DNA of 64,000 nucleotides from Gallaecimonas xiamenensis 3-C-1 (GCF_000299915.1 NZ_AMRI01000001.1:124001-188000), one strand, 5' to 3'. Positions 16,484 through 25,730 are shown, counted from the stretch's first letter. Program-made: numbers and translations. Notes: generated by a model not told the origin, from the letters alone.

Positions 16484-17605
16484 ATGCATATTTCCGCCGG
16501 ATTCGACAGCGGCAACATCCAGGTACTCAAAGCCGACAGCAGTGACGATATCCAGCTGGCCATCCACAAGGATCATCAGTCGGACTTCTACCAGTGGTTC
16601 CATTTTCGCGTGCACGGCCAAGCCGAGCAGCAATATGTACTGAAGATCACCAACGCCGGCGGCGCTGCCTATTCCCCCAAGGGCTGGGATGGCTACCAGG
16701 CGGTGGCCTCCTATGACCGCCAAACCTGGTTTCGGGTACCCACCGACTTTGACGGCCAGACCCTGACCATCACCCATGTCCAGGAAGAGGCCATCTGCTA
16801 TTACGCCTACTTCGCCCCTTATTCCTGGGAGCGCCACCAGGACCTTATCGCCGGTGCCCAGGAAAGCCCGCTCTGTACCCCGGTGCACCTGGGTGAAACC
16901 CTGGACGGCCGCGAAATGACGCTGCTGGTGGTGGGTGACGAGGCCAAGGCCAAGCGCAAAATCTGGGTCATCGCCCGCCAACACCCCGGCGAGACCATGG
17001 CCGAGTGGTTTATGGAAGGCTTTATCGGCCGCCTTCTGGACGACGAAGACGGTGTGGCCCGTGCCCTGCTGGACGACAACGTCTTCTACCTGGTGCCCAA
17101 CATGAACCCGGACGGCAGCGTCCGTGGCCACCTGCGCACCAACGCCGTTGGGGTCAACCTCAACCGCGAATGGCAAAGCCCCTCCATGGAACAAAGCCCC
17201 GAGGTGTTCCTGGTGCGCGCCGCCATGGAAGAAAAGGGCCTGGATCTGTGCCTGGATATCCACGGCGACGAAGGCCTGCCCTATAACTTCCTGGCCGGCT
17301 CCGAAGGGATACCGAGCTTTGACGACAACATAAAAGCCGCCCAGGCCAGCTTCACCCAGGCGCTGCTGGATGTGACCCCGGAATTCCAGACCCAATTTGG
17401 CTACGACATCGACGCCCCCGGCCAAGCCAATATGACGGTCTGCACCAACTGGGTTGCCGAGCGCTTCAAGACCCTGGCCTACACCCTGGAGATGCCCTTT
17501 AAGGACAACGCCAACCTGGTGGACCTGGACTATGGCTGGTCACCGACCCGGGCCCAACAGTTGGGTGAGGACGTATTGGCCGCCCTTTGGCGCCACCTCA
17601 AATAA
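16484..17605 (+). CDS. M14 zinc carboxypeptidase, cytosolic carboxypeptidase-like
   Basis: A 373-residue metallopeptidase without a signal peptide. The first 130 residues form the beta-rich domain that precedes the catalytic domain in cytosolic (CCP/AGBL-type, PaCCP-like) carboxypeptidases, including DFYQWFHFRV. The zinc ligands are in RQHPGETMAEWF (His167, Glu170) and CLDIHGDE (His260); the catalytic Glu is in YTLEMPF near 342. PNMNPDGSVRGHLRTNAVG followed by VNLNREW is the substrate-site block. AAGGAC seven bases before ATG 16484 sets the start. In eukaryotes this family trims C-terminal glutamates; the bacterial substrate is unknown. Confidence 0.9.
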   Translation: MHISAGFDSGNIQVLKADSSDDIQLAIHKDHQSDFYQWFHFRVHGQAEQQYVLKITNAGGAAYSPKGWDGYQAVASYDRQTWFRVPTDFDGQTLTITHVQEEAICYYAYFAPYSWERHQDLIAGAQESPLCTPVHLGETLDGREMTLLVVGDEAKAKRKIWVIARQHPGETMAEWFMEGFIGRLLDDEDGVARALLDDNVFYLVPNMNPDGSVRGHLRTNAVGVNLNREWQSPSMEQSPEVFLVRAAMEEKGLDLCLDIHGDEGLPYNFLAGSEGIPSFDDNIKAAQASFTQALLDVTPEFQTQFGYDIDAPGQANMTVCTNWVAERFKTLAYTLEMPFKDNANLVDLDYGWSPTRAQQLGEDVLAALWRHLK

Positions 17606-17616
17606 TTGCAATAAAG

Positions 17617-17642
17617 AGGGCCGCATCAGCGGCCCTTGTTCT
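17617..17642 (+). terminator. Probable rho-independent terminator
   Basis: GGGCCGC-ATCA-GCGGCCC followed by TTGTTCTTGTT after the carboxypeptidase gene; the T run is interrupted. Confidence 0.7.
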
Positions 17643-17710
17643 TGTTAAAGAGCTGTTGCTGTGTCAGGGTAAGGGCTGATTATAAAAACGATTTTGGAGC
17701 CCCCTTTTCC

Positions 17711-19366
17711 ATGGAAGCCCTTAACAATTGGCTGCTGACCCTGGACGGTTTCCTGGGCAGTTCAGCCTGGTTCCCCTATGTTCTGCTCGGCGTCGGCCTC
17801 TTTTTCACCCTCTATCTCGGTTTCCCGCAAATTCGCTATTTCCGCCAGGCCTGGCGGGTTGTCAGCGGTAAGTACGACCACTCCCATATGAAGGGGGATA
17901 CTTCCCACTTCCAGGCCCTGACCACGGCCCTGTCCGGCACCGTCGGTACCGGCAATATCGGCGGCGTGGCCTTTGCCATCTTCCTGGGGGGCCCGGCGGC
18001 CCTGTTCTGGATGTGGATGACCGCCTTTTTGGGTATGACCACCAAGTTTGTGGAAGTGACCCTGTCCCACAAATACCGTGACCGGGCACCGGACGGCACC
18101 ATGGCCGGCGGCCCCATGTACTACATGGACAAACGCCTGAACATGAAGTGGCTGGCCATCATCTTCGCCATTGCCACCGTTATCAGTTCTTTCGGTACCG
18201 GTAACCTGCCGCAGATCAACAACATTGCCCAGGGCATGGAAGCTACCTTCGGCATCAAGCCGATACTGACCGGTGGCGTCTTGGCGGTGATCCTGGCCAT
18301 GGTCATCCTCGGCGGCATCAGCCGCATCGCCAAGGTCACCTCCAAGGTGGTGCCCTTTATGGCGGTGTTCTACGTGCTGGGGGCCTTGTCGGTTATCGCC
18401 CTTAACATCGAAAACCTCTGGCCCAGCTTCAAGGCGGTCTTTGCCAATGCCTTTACCGGCTCGGCGGCGGCCGGCGGCTTTTTGGGCGCCAGTTTTGCCT
18501 ACGCCTTTAACCGGGGTGTTAACCGTGGCCTGTTTTCCAACGAAGCAGGGCAGGGCTCGGCGCCTATCGCCCACGCCTCGGCCCGGGCCGACGAGCCGGT
18601 ATCCGAAGGCCTGGTATCCATCCTCGAACCTTTTATCGACACCATCATCATCTGTACCCTGACCGGCATGGTGATCCTCTGCTCCGGGGTCTGGACGGAG
18701 AAATTCGAGAACAAATTCCAGCGCGCCGACATGGTGGTATTGGCCGGCAACTACACCGATACCGTCGATGCCGACCGCCAGCAGCTCTACGCTTACCTCA
18801 ACGGCCAGGACTCCGAGGTCAAGACCTTCAGCGGCGCCGTCAAAGTGGTGGAAGGGCAGGTGGCCGAGGGTGGCCCCATCACGGTGATCAATGCTCGCTC
18901 CGTTGCCGAAGACGTGCGCTTTCGCTTAGGTGGCCACCCTTACAGCGGCCTGTTGGATATCACCAACGGCAAGCTTGAAGATCCGGATGTCAATGTGGTG
19001 GGCAAATCCCTGGTGCATTCGGCAGAACTCACCACCCGTGCCTTTACCCGGGGCTACTTCGGCGACTACGGCCAGTACGTGGTGTCCATCGGCCTCCTGC
19101 TCTTTGCCTTCTCCACCGCCATCGCCTGGTCCTATTACGGCGACAGGGCGGTGATCTACCTGCTGGGCTACAAGTGGGTAATGCCCTACCGGGTACTCTA
19201 TGTGGCCGGCTTCTTCTGGGCGTCGTTCAGCGACACCACCATGGTTTGGAACCTGGCGGCGGTAGCCATAGTGCTGATGACCTTGCCCAACCTCTTTGGC
19301 ATATTGATGTTGGCCAAGGAGATGAAGCAGACGGTCAGGGACTACTGGGCCAGTCTCAAGGACTGA
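17711..19366 (+). CDS. Alanine/glycine:sodium symporter (AGCS family) with an extra loop
   Basis: Inner-membrane Na+-coupled amino-acid importer. Family signatures include [54 protein letters not shown] and, near the end, [18 protein letters not shown]. At 551 residues it is longer than the usual 440-480. The excess is a hydrophilic segment of about 110 residues (roughly 336-450) inserted between the late helices, with a small domain-like composition. GGAG about 11 bases upstream supports ATG 17711 over a longer frame. It is a single-gene unit with a terminator behind it. Alanine is the likeliest substrate. Confidence 0.92.
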   Translation: MEALNNWLLTLDGFLGSSAWFPYVLLGVGLFFTLYLGFPQIRYFRQAWRVVSGKYDHSHMKGDTSHFQALTTALSGTVGTGNIGGVAFAIFLGGPAALFWMWMTAFLGMTTKFVEVTLSHKYRDRAPDGTMAGGPMYYMDKRLNMKWLAIIFAIATVISSFGTGNLPQINNIAQGMEATFGIKPILTGGVLAVILAMVILGGISRIAKVTSKVVPFMAVFYVLGALSVIALNIENLWPSFKAVFANAFTGSAAAGGFLGASFAYAFNRGVNRGLFSNEAGQGSAPIAHASARADEPVSEGLVSILEPFIDTIIICTLTGMVILCSGVWTEKFENKFQRADMVVLAGNYTDTVDADRQQLYAYLNGQDSEVKTFSGAVKVVEGQVAEGGPITVINARSVAEDVRFRLGGHPYSGLLDITNGKLEDPDVNVVGKSLVHSAELTTRAFTRGYFGDYGQYVVSIGLLLFAFSTAIAWSYYGDRAVIYLLGYKWVMPYRVLYVAGFFWASFSDTTMVWNLAAVAIVLMTLPNLFGILMLAKEMKQTVRDYWASLKD

Positions 19367-19369
19367 AAA

Positions 19370-19396
19370 CGGGCGCCGACAGGCGCCCTTTTTTGT
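19370..19396 (+). terminator. Rho-independent terminator after the symporter
   Basis: GGGCGCC-GACA-GGCGCCC and six T. Confidence 0.92.
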
Positions 19397-19425
19397 TACC
19401 ATGCTGACCCTGTTTAGGAGGTTCC

Positions 19426-19770
19426 ATGGCCATCATCCATTGCTACGCTTGCGGCAAGCGTATTTCCGACAAGGCGCCCAGCTGCCCCCATTGCGGCGAA
19501 GCGCGCAGCAGCGATCCCGGTGCCCAGGCACAGGGGCAGGCCCTCAAGCGTACCCTGCTGCTTGGCCGCCTCAATAACGGTGCCATGCTGGCGCTGGTGG
19601 CCGCCGGCTTGGGCTTTTTGGCATTGTGGTTCCTGTCGTCCCGCCCCGAAATACTGAGCGAGTCCCAGCCGGCCATCCGCTGGGCGGCCAAGGGCTTGCT
19701 GTCCTTGGGCCTGACGGGCTATATCGTATGTCGCATCCTGACGGTGTGGCATAAGCGCAAAGGAGGTTGA
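19426..19770 (+). CDS. Zinc-ribbon membrane protein of unknown function
   Basis: A 114-residue protein. The N-terminus is a zinc ribbon with two CxxC pairs (CYACG at 6-10 and CPHCG at 20-24). A Gln/Ala linker follows, then two predicted membrane helices (about 52-70 and 86-104) and a basic tail. TAGGAGG stands just before ATG 19426. The stop is followed after one base by the yeaC start, so the two form an operon. Zinc binding is read from the motif; the role is not known to me. Confidence 0.8.
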   Translation: MAIIHCYACGKRISDKAPSCPHCGEARSSDPGAQAQGQALKRTLLLGRLNNGAMLALVAAGLGFLALWFLSSRPEILSESQPAIRWAAKGLLSLGLTGYIVCRILTVWHKRKGG

Positions 19771-19771
19771 G

Positions 19772-20047
19772 ATGTTCTCTGAAATGGTTGCCAAAATGGA
19801 CGAGGTTACGTACCTGCGCCTGCGTGACGCCGCCGAAACCGGCAAGTGGCCGGACGGCACCGCCCTGACCGAAGAGCAGCGCGGCAACTGCCTGCAGCTG
19901 GTCATGGCCTACCAGTCCTTGCGCCAAGAGGAGCACCAGCACATGGAAATTGGCCCCGGTGGCGAACTGGTACAAAAGTCCAAGCGGGAGCTCAAGGCCG
20001 AGTTCAACGGCAGCAACGAACAGGAAATCATGAGAACCAAGCTGTGA
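19772..20047 (+). CDS. yeaC: YeaC family protein (DUF1315)
   Basis: A 91-residue soluble protein. It aligns by eye with E. coli YeaC: GKWPDGTALTEEQRGNCLQ, then LVMAYQS, and QHMEIGPGGELVQKSKREL in the same order and spacing. The function of the family is unknown. AGGAGG five bases before ATG 19772 is an excellent site. Its TGA overlaps the GTG of the following DUF1653 gene by three bases, so the three small genes 19426-20265 are one translationally coupled unit. Confidence 0.88.
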   Translation: MFSEMVAKMDEVTYLRLRDAAETGKWPDGTALTEEQRGNCLQLVMAYQSLRQEEHQHMEIGPGGELVQKSKRELKAEFNGSNEQEIMRTKL

Positions 20048-20265
20048 CCCCAGGCCTTTACCGCCACTACAAGGGCGGCCTCTACCAGGTCTATGAGGTG
20101 GCCCGCCATTCCGAAACCGATGAACCCTTAGTGGTCTATCGGCCTCTGTACGGGGAAAAGGCCCTGTGGGTGCGGCCCTTGGCCATGTTCAGCGAAACGG
20201 TCAGCACCGGTGAGGGGGAAGTTCCCCGCTTCACCTTGGTGGAAGCCAACCACCACGGCTTGTAA
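20044..20265 (+). CDS. DUF1653 family protein
   Basis: A 73-residue protein starting with GTG at 20044 inside the yeaC stop (GTGA). The whole length is the DUF1653 fold: TPGLYRHYKGGLYQVYEVA, RHSETDEPLVVYRPLYGEK, LWVRPLAMF and a closing VPRFTLVE. Biochemical function is unknown. The start is chosen from the overlap and because the domain begins two residues later; the longer frame upstream is yeaC read in another phase. A terminator follows. Confidence 0.85.
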   Translation: MTPGLYRHYKGGLYQVYEVARHSETDEPLVVYRPLYGEKALWVRPLAMFSETVSTGEGEVPRFTLVEANHHGL

Positions 20266-20267
20266 TA

Positions 20268-20291
20268 GCGCGCCTTAGGGCGCGTTTTTTT
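20268..20291 (+). terminator. Rho-independent terminator
   Basis: CGCGCC-TTA-GGGCGCG then seven T, closing the three-gene small-protein operon. Confidence 0.9.
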
Positions 20292-20331
20292 ATGTCCTTA
20301 ATCTCTCCAAAACGGCTCGGCTTATAACGCA

Positions 20332-20361
20332 TTTTCATTAGAAGGCGAATGATGTTAGACT
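20332..20361 (+). promoter_or_regulatory. Putative proBA promoter
   Basis: TTTTCA (20332-20337), 18 bases, TAGACT (20356-20361), thirty bases before the proB start. Confidence 0.4.
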
Positions 20362-20390
20362 AATTGCTCACTTCATCGAAGGAGCTATCC

Positions 20391-21506
20391 ATGTCGACGC
20401 CAAGCTGGCGAAGAGCTGTTTTAAAGGTGGGCAGTGCCCTGATTGCCCCAGACGGCAACGGTTGCAGTGCCAAATACCTGCTGGCCATTGCCCGATTTAT
20501 CACCCAATGCCGGGAAAAGGGCATTGATATCGTGCTGGTTTCGTCCGGTTCGGTGGCGGCGGGGCGCAGTCATTTCGATTTTTCCCACCAGAACCTGCCG
20601 GTGCCCCTGAAAAAGGCCATGGCGGCGGTGGGGCAAAACGAAATGATGAGCAACTGGTCCCGCTTCTTTGACTTTCCCTGTGCCCAGGTGTTGCTCACCC
20701 ATGGGGATCTGGGGGATAGAGAACGTTACGTCTCTATCAAAAATACTCTGGACGCCCTGTTGGACAACCAGATCCTGCCCATCGTCAACGAGAACGATAC
20801 GGTGGCTACCGACGCCCTGCGGGTAGGCGACAATGACAACCTGGCGGCCATGGTGGCGACAGTGGTGGATGCCGACACCCTGCTTATCTGCTCCGACGTG
20901 GACGGTCTCTACGACAAGGACCCCACCGTCTTTGACGACGCTCGCCGGCTGCCGGTGGTTGAGGAAATAGACGACAGCATTTTCGCCCTGGCCGGGCCAC
21001 CCCGTAATGCCATCGCCACCGGCGGTATGCGTACCAAGGTGGAAGCGGCAGAAAAAGCCTCCAGCCACGGCATCGATACCTATATCGTCAATGGCCGGGA
21101 TGGTGATACGTTTGAGCAGTTGCTGCGGGGCGACAACCCCGGCACCCTGTTTTGCCGCCACCATTCGCCGCTGTCCAACCGCAAGCATTGGCTGCGCCAT
21201 ACCCTCAAGGCCCAAGGCGCCGTGGTGGTGGACGACGGCGCTGCGGCCGCCCTGTTGGAAGGGGGCGCCTCCCTGCTCAGCACCGGGGTCACCGATGTGG
21301 AAGGGGATTTTGAGCGCGGCGATGCCATTATCGTCAAGGACGGGGACAAGGCCCTGGCTAAAGGCATTTGCCAGTACAGCTCCTGGGAACTCAATTACCT
21401 CAAGGGTCGTCATGCCGGCACCATCAATGACGAGGTGGGCCCGGATCACCCGGATGAAGTGATCCACCGCGACAACTTGATGATTTTGGAGGAAAACTAT
21501 TCATGA
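20391..21506 (+). CDS. proB: Glutamate 5-kinase
   Basis: First enzyme of proline synthesis: phosphorylates glutamate to gamma-glutamyl phosphate in the cytosol. 371 residues with the amino-acid kinase domain (LKVGSALI; VSSGSVAAGR; VNENDTVA; GDNDNLAAMVA; ICSDVDGLYDKDP; GGMRTKVEAA) and a C-terminal PUA domain from about residue 280 (LLSTGVTDVEGDF, GICQYSS). AAGGAG seven bases before ATG 20391 sets the start; an upstream in-frame ATG is not supported. Its stop overlaps the proA start (ATGA), so the pair is coupled. Proline feedback inhibition is known for the family. Confidence 0.96.
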   Translation: MSTPSWRRAVLKVGSALIAPDGNGCSAKYLLAIARFITQCREKGIDIVLVSSGSVAAGRSHFDFSHQNLPVPLKKAMAAVGQNEMMSNWSRFFDFPCAQVLLTHGDLGDRERYVSIKNTLDALLDNQILPIVNENDTVATDALRVGDNDNLAAMVATVVDADTLLICSDVDGLYDKDPTVFDDARRLPVVEEIDDSIFALAGPPRNAIATGGMRTKVEAAEKASSHGIDTYIVNGRDGDTFEQLLRGDNPGTLFCRHHSPLSNRKHWLRHTLKAQGAVVVDDGAAAALLEGGASLLSTGVTDVEGDFERGDAIIVKDGDKALAKGICQYSSWELNYLKGRHAGTINDEVGPDHPDEVIHRDNLMILEENYS

Positions 21507-22756
21507 TGATGGCTAAAGCCCAAGCCTATGCCCAGAAGGCGGCCCAGGCCGCCAAGGTATTGGCCACCTTGAGCACCGCCCAGAAGAACCAGGTACTCAA
21601 GGCCATGGCCCAGAAGCTGCGCCAGCAGCACCAGCCCATTCTCAAGGCCAATGAAACCGACATGGCCAACGGCCGCGACAAGGGCCTGTCCGAGGCCATG
21701 CTCGACCGCCTGCTGTTGACCGGTCCGCGCATTGACGCCATGGCCGATGCCATCGACTTTATCGCCGGCCTGGAAGACCCTGTGGGCAAGCTGCGCCCGG
21801 TGGAAACCCGCCCCAACGGCCTTCGCATCGAAAAGATGCGCATCCCCCTGGGGGTGGTGTGCATGATTTATGAGGCGCGCCCCAATGTTACCGCCGACGC
21901 CGGCGCCCTGTGCCTGAAATCCGGTAACGGCGTTATCCTGCGGGGCGGCCGCGAAGCCCTGCAGTCGAGCCTGGCCATTGCCGCCGTGCTGCAACAGGCC
22001 CTGGTGGAAAACGGCGTGCCTGCCGAGGCCATCACAGTGGTGGACGACCCGGACCGGGAGTTGCTGCTGGCCCTTTTGAAACAGACTGACCACATCGACC
22101 TGGTGATCCCCAGGGGCGGCGAGGGGCTTATCCGCTTTGTCACCGAGCAAAGCCGTATCCCGGTTATCCAGCATTTTAAAGGGGTCTGCCACCTCTATGT
22201 GGATAAGGATGCGGACTTGGACAAGGCCTTTGATATCCTCATCAACGGCAAGACCCAGCGCACCGGCGTCTGCAACGCTCTCGAAGGCCTGCTGGTGCAC
22301 CAGGACGTTGCCCCGGCCTTTTTGCCTCGGGTGGCCAAGGCCTTTGCCGACAAAGGGGTCAGGGTCCATGGCGACCCGGCCAGCTGCGTCTATTTCGACA
22401 AGGCTGAGCCCATGGGGGATGACGACTACGGCCAGGAATACCTGGCCCTGGAAATCGCGGTGCGCCAGGTGGCGGACTTTGAGGGAGCTATCGCCCATAT
22501 CGACCGCTTCGGCAGCCAGCATACCGAGGTTATCGTCACCGAGAATGCCCAGGCGGCGGCAGACTTCCAGCGCCGGGTGGACGCCGCCGTGGTGATGGCC
22601 AATGCCTCCAGCCGTTTTTCTGACGGCGGCGAGCTGGGGTTGGGGGCCGAGATAGGCATATCCACCTCAAAACTCCACGCCTACGGGCCCATGGGCCTGG
22701 AAGCCCTGACCACGGAGAAGTTCGTGGTGACAGGGGTAGGACAGGTGCGAGAATAA
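21503..22756 (+). CDS. proA: Gamma-glutamyl phosphate reductase
   Basis: Second enzyme of proline synthesis: reduces gamma-glutamyl phosphate with NADPH to glutamate semialdehyde. 417 residues of aldehyde-dehydrogenase fold, with the catalytic cysteine in RTGVCNALEG (Cys257) and the family blocks IYEARPNVT and NASSRFSDGGELGLGAE. GGAGGA ten bases upstream and the ATGA overlap with proB fix the start, although two further Met codons follow directly (MMMAK). A strong terminator closes the operon; proC is not in the window. Confidence 0.96.
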   Translation: MMMAKAQAYAQKAAQAAKVLATLSTAQKNQVLKAMAQKLRQQHQPILKANETDMANGRDKGLSEAMLDRLLLTGPRIDAMADAIDFIAGLEDPVGKLRPVETRPNGLRIEKMRIPLGVVCMIYEARPNVTADAGALCLKSGNGVILRGGREALQSSLAIAAVLQQALVENGVPAEAITVVDDPDRELLLALLKQTDHIDLVIPRGGEGLIRFVTEQSRIPVIQHFKGVCHLYVDKDADLDKAFDILINGKTQRTGVCNALEGLLVHQDVAPAFLPRVAKAFADKGVRVHGDPASCVYFDKAEPMGDDDYGQEYLALEIAVRQVADFEGAIAHIDRFGSQHTEVIVTENAQAAADFQRRVDAAVVMANASSRFSDGGELGLGAEIGISTSKLHAYGPMGLEALTTEKFVVTGVGQVRE

Positions 22757-22758
22757 GA

Positions 22759-22788
22759 AAGATCCGGCCTTGGCCGGATCTTTTTTTT
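22759..22788 (+). terminator. Rho-independent terminator after proBA
   Basis: AAGATCCGGCC-TT-GGCCGGATCTT with eight T. Confidence 0.95.
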
Positions 22789-22834
22789 GTTTTAGGCTGA
22801 GAGTGTTTCTCAGTTAACCCCAGCAGGACCCCAG

Positions 22835-23485
22835 ATGCAGATCACCGTCGGCCACCGTTATTCCTTTAATGAGGAGCTGGCCAATGCCATCACCCACGGC
22901 TTAGGGGTGTTCTGCTCCATCGCCGGCGGCGCCGTATTGATTGCCTTGGCCGCCGTCTATGGCGATGCCTGGCAGATCGTCTCCGCCTCCATCTTCGTGA
23001 TGGCATTGCTGCTGCTCTATACCGCCTCCACCCTCTATCACGCCATTCCCCACGAAAACACCAAAGCCTGGTTGAAGGTGTTCGACCACTGCGCCATTTT
23101 CGTGCTGATAGCCGGCACCTATACCCCCTTCACCCTTATCGCCTTGCGCGGCGTCTGGGGCTGGAGCCTGTTCGGCACCGTCTGGGGCCTGGCGGCCTTG
23201 GGGATCACCTTCAAGATCTTCTTTACCGGCCGTTTTCGCGCTCTGTCGACCCTGATCTACATCGCCATGGGCTGGCTGGTGTTGGTGGCCATCAAGCCCA
23301 TGAGCGAGTCCCTGAGCGCCATGGAGCTGAACTGGCTGGTCTGGGGAGGGCTGTTCTACACCCTGGGCACCATCTTCTACATGCTGCGCCGCATCCCCTT
23401 TGGCCATGCCATCTGGCACTGTTTTGTGCTGGGAGGCAGTGTCTGCCACTATGCGGCCGTGATGTTGCAGGTGACCGGGGCCTAG
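22835..23485 (+). CDS. trhA: Hemolysin III family protein TrhA
   Basis: Inner-membrane protein of 216 residues with seven predicted helices (PAQR/Hly-III superfamily). Seen: FNEELANAITHGLGV near the start; STLYHAI with its histidine; FDHCAIFVLIAGTYTPF with the conserved Asp and His; and GHAIWHCFVLGGSVCHY at the end, where two histidines complete the likely metal site. E. coli YqfA/TrhA is linked to membrane energetics and lipid homeostasis; true hemolysis is doubtful. CAGGA precedes the ATG. It is a single gene with a terminator shared with alaA on the other strand. Confidence 0.92.
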   Translation: MQITVGHRYSFNEELANAITHGLGVFCSIAGGAVLIALAAVYGDAWQIVSASIFVMALLLLYTASTLYHAIPHENTKAWLKVFDHCAIFVLIAGTYTPFTLIALRGVWGWSLFGTVWGLAALGITFKIFFTGRFRALSTLIYIAMGWLVLVAIKPMSESLSAMELNWLVWGGLFYTLGTIFYMLRRIPFGHAIWHCFVLGGSVCHYAAVMLQVTGA

Positions 23486-23503
23486 GCCCCGTGAGCAAAC
23501 AGC

Positions 23504-23532
23504 AAAAGGCCCGCATCAAGCGGGCCTTTTTT
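23504..23532. terminator. Bidirectional terminator between trhA and alaA
   Basis: AAAAGGCCCGC-ATCAA-GCGGGCCTTTTTT; it touches the alaA stop codon. Confidence 0.9.
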
Positions 23533-24760
23533 ATGCGGCGGAGCTGCTCACCGATTCGGCCAGGCGGTCGAGATAACGGCCGAAGCGGCCCATGGCGTCG
23601 GTCAGCACCTCGGTGGGGGGCAAAAAGACGATGCGCAGGTGATCCGGGGTCGGGTAGTGAAAGCCCGTGCCTTGCACCAGCAACATCTTTTCTTTTCGCA
23701 GCAGATCCAGCACCAGGCCCTGGTCGTCGCTGATGGCAAACCGCTTGGGGTCCAGGCGCGGGAACAGGTAGAGGGCGCCCTTGGGTTTGACGCAGCTGAC
23801 CCCTTTGATGGAGGTCAGCATGTCATAGGCCAGATCCCGCTGCTGGCAGAGCCGGCCTTGGGGCAGCAGCAGCGGCTTGATGCTCTCGGGGTCGGACAGG
23901 GCCGCCAGCAGGGCGTGCTGGCTGGGCACGTTGGCGCAAAGGCGCATATTGGCCAGCATGCTGAGCCCTTCGAGGTAGTCATGGGCCAGATTCAAGTCCC
24001 CCGACACCATCATCCAGCCCTGGCGAAAGCCGGCGGCCAGGTAGGCCTTGGACAGGCCGTTGAAGGTCAGGGTCAGCACGTCTTCGGACAGGGCCGCCAT
24101 GGGGTAATGGACGGCGCCGTCAAACAGGATCTGGTCGTATATCTCGTCGGCAAAGAGCACCAGCTTGTGTTCGCGGGCTATCTGGATCAGTTCCAGCAGC
24201 AGCCCCTTTTCGTAGACGGCGCCGGTGGGGTTGTTGGGGTTGATCACCACCAGGCCCTTGGTGCGGGGGGTTATTTTGGCGCGAATATCGTCCAGATCCG
24301 GCTGCCAGCCACTGCCTTCGTCGCAGCGGTAATGGACGGCGTTGCCCCCGGCCAGCACGGTGCAGGCGGTCCACAAGGGGTAGTCGGGGGCCGGCAGCAA
24401 AATTTCGTCGCCGTTATCCACCAGGGCCTGCAGGCTCATCTGGATAAGCTCGCTGACGCCATTACCGATAAACACCTGGTCGGCCGAGGCCTGGGTCACA
24501 CCCTTGGTGCGGTAATGGCGGGCCACCAGCTCCCGGGCCTGGCCCAGGCCCCTGGCGTCACAATAGCCCTGGCTTTGGTGCAGGTTGGCGCCGATGGCGT
24601 CCAGCAGGGCCGGGGGGGCGGTAAATCCGAACGGAGCGGGGTTGCCGATATTGAGCTTGAGAATGTGCTCGCCTGCCGCCTCCAAACGCGCCGCTTCGAC
24701 GATCACCGGACCGCGGATGTCGTAACAGACGTGTTTGAGCTTGGCAGATTTTTTATGCAT
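23531..24760 (-). CDS. alaA: Alanine aminotransferase AlaA (pyridoxal phosphate)
   Basis: Cytosolic class I/II aminotransferase of 409 residues. It starts MHKKSAKLKHVCYDIRGPV, the typical AlaA/YfbQ start, and makes alanine from pyruvate with glutamate. Seen: NIGNPAPFGF; NPNNPTGAVY; FADEIYDQI; and the Schiff-base lysine in FNGLSKAY (Lys238), with the arginine of GFRQGW. GAGGGAAG nine bases before ATG 24760 sets the start over a longer frame. It lies 76 bases downstream of the EamA gene, and a TTGACA at 24818-24823 (minus strand) could start a separate transcript. Confidence 0.92.
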   Translation of the reverse strand: MHKKSAKLKHVCYDIRGPVIVEAARLEAAGEHILKLNIGNPAPFGFTAPPALLDAIGANLHQSQGYCDARGLGQARELVARHYRTKGVTQASADQVFIGNGVSELIQMSLQALVDNGDEILLPAPDYPLWTACTVLAGGNAVHYRCDEGSGWQPDLDDIRAKITPRTKGLVVINPNNPTGAVYEKGLLLELIQIAREHKLVLFADEIYDQILFDGAVHYPMAALSEDVLTLTFNGLSKAYLAAGFRQGWMMVSGDLNLAHDYLEGLSMLANMRLCANVPSQHALLAALSDPESIKPLLLPQGRLCQQRDLAYDMLTSIKGVSCVKPKGALYLFPRLDPKRFAISDDQGLVLDLLRKEKMLLVQGTGFHYPTPDHLRIVFLPPTEVLTDAMGRFGRYLDRLAESVSSSAA

Positions 24761-24836
24761 GACGGCAACTTCCCTCGCAATTGGCTTTCCAGCACAGTGC
24801 CTAGAGGGAAGGGCCCTTGTCAATGGGCCCCGGGGC

Positions 24837-25730
24837 CTATTTTTGCTGCTGCTTCAGTTTGGCCAACTGTTGTACCCCCAGGCCGGCCAAAATAAAGCCA
24901 AGACCCCAGAGGGTGGAGGGCAAAATGGCTTCTCCCACCAGGGTCGACAGCAGCCACAGGGACAGGAAAGGGGACAGGAAGATGAGGTTGGACAGCCTTG
25001 CGGTGTGGTCGCTCAGCTTCATGGCGCTTAGCCATAGCAAAAAGGCAAAGCCCATCTCAAAGGCACCGATATAGACAGCCCCCAAAGTGCCGCTCAGGCT
25101 GAAGTCAAAGCGCCCTTGCCATAAAAGCGCCCCTATCACCCCCGGCAACCCCAGGGCAAAGCCCAGCAGCAGGCTCAGTACCGGGTCGTCCTGGTGGCGG
25201 GTTTTGGCTATCCAATAGCCCGACCAGATAAGGGTGGAGGCCAGGGCCAGGGCCACTCCCAGGGGGCTGACAAAATCCAGGGTCCAAGGCTGGCCACGGG
25301 TGGCAATGACCAAGACCCCGGTATAGCCCAGCACTATGGCCAGGGCGTCAAAACGGCTGAGCTTTTGGCCGAGAAAGGGCACCGCCAGCAGGCTGAGGCT
25401 AATGGCCCAGGTGTAGTTAAGGGCCTGGGCCTGCTGGGCCGGCAGCAGATCGTAGGCGGCAAAGAGCACCAGGTAGTAACCGCAGGGGTTCAGGCAGCCC
25501 AGCAGCAGGTAGTAGCCTGGCCTGGTCTTTAGGAGCGGCCACAGCTGGCCCAGCTTTCCTTGCTTGGCCGCCACCAGGGTCAGGATAACCAGGGTAGTGA
25601 GGGAGGCCACCAGCAGCATCTGGGCCGTGCCAAGCTCCCGTAAGGTGAGCTTGAAGGCGCTGGCCACGGTGGACCACATCAGCACCGTGGCCAGGGCAAA
25701 GAGCAGGGCCTTGGACTCGTTCTTGGCCAT
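24837..25730 (-). CDS. EamA-family (DMT) transporter
   Basis: Inner-membrane protein of 297 residues with ten predicted helices arranged as two EamA repeats (first FALATVLMWSTVASAFKL; second SPLGVALALASTLIWSGYW). Members export amino acids or metabolites, but the substrate cannot be read here. The start codon overlaps the ansA stop (TGATG), so it is cotranslated with asparaginase. Together with alaA downstream, this suggests export or exchange of an amino acid formed during asparagine breakdown (inference). Confidence 0.88.
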   Translation of the reverse strand: MAKNESKALLFALATVLMWSTVASAFKLTLRELGTAQMLLVASLTTLVILTLVAAKQGKLGQLWPLLKTRPGYYLLLGCLNPCGYYLVLFAAYDLLPAQQAQALNYTWAISLSLLAVPFLGQKLSRFDALAIVLGYTGVLVIATRGQPWTLDFVSPLGVALALASTLIWSGYWIAKTRHQDDPVLSLLLGFALGLPGVIGALLWQGRFDFSLSGTLGAVYIGAFEMGFAFLLWLSAMKLSDHTARLSNLIFLSPFLSLWLLSTLVGEAILPSTLWGLGFILAGLGVQQLAKLKQQQK

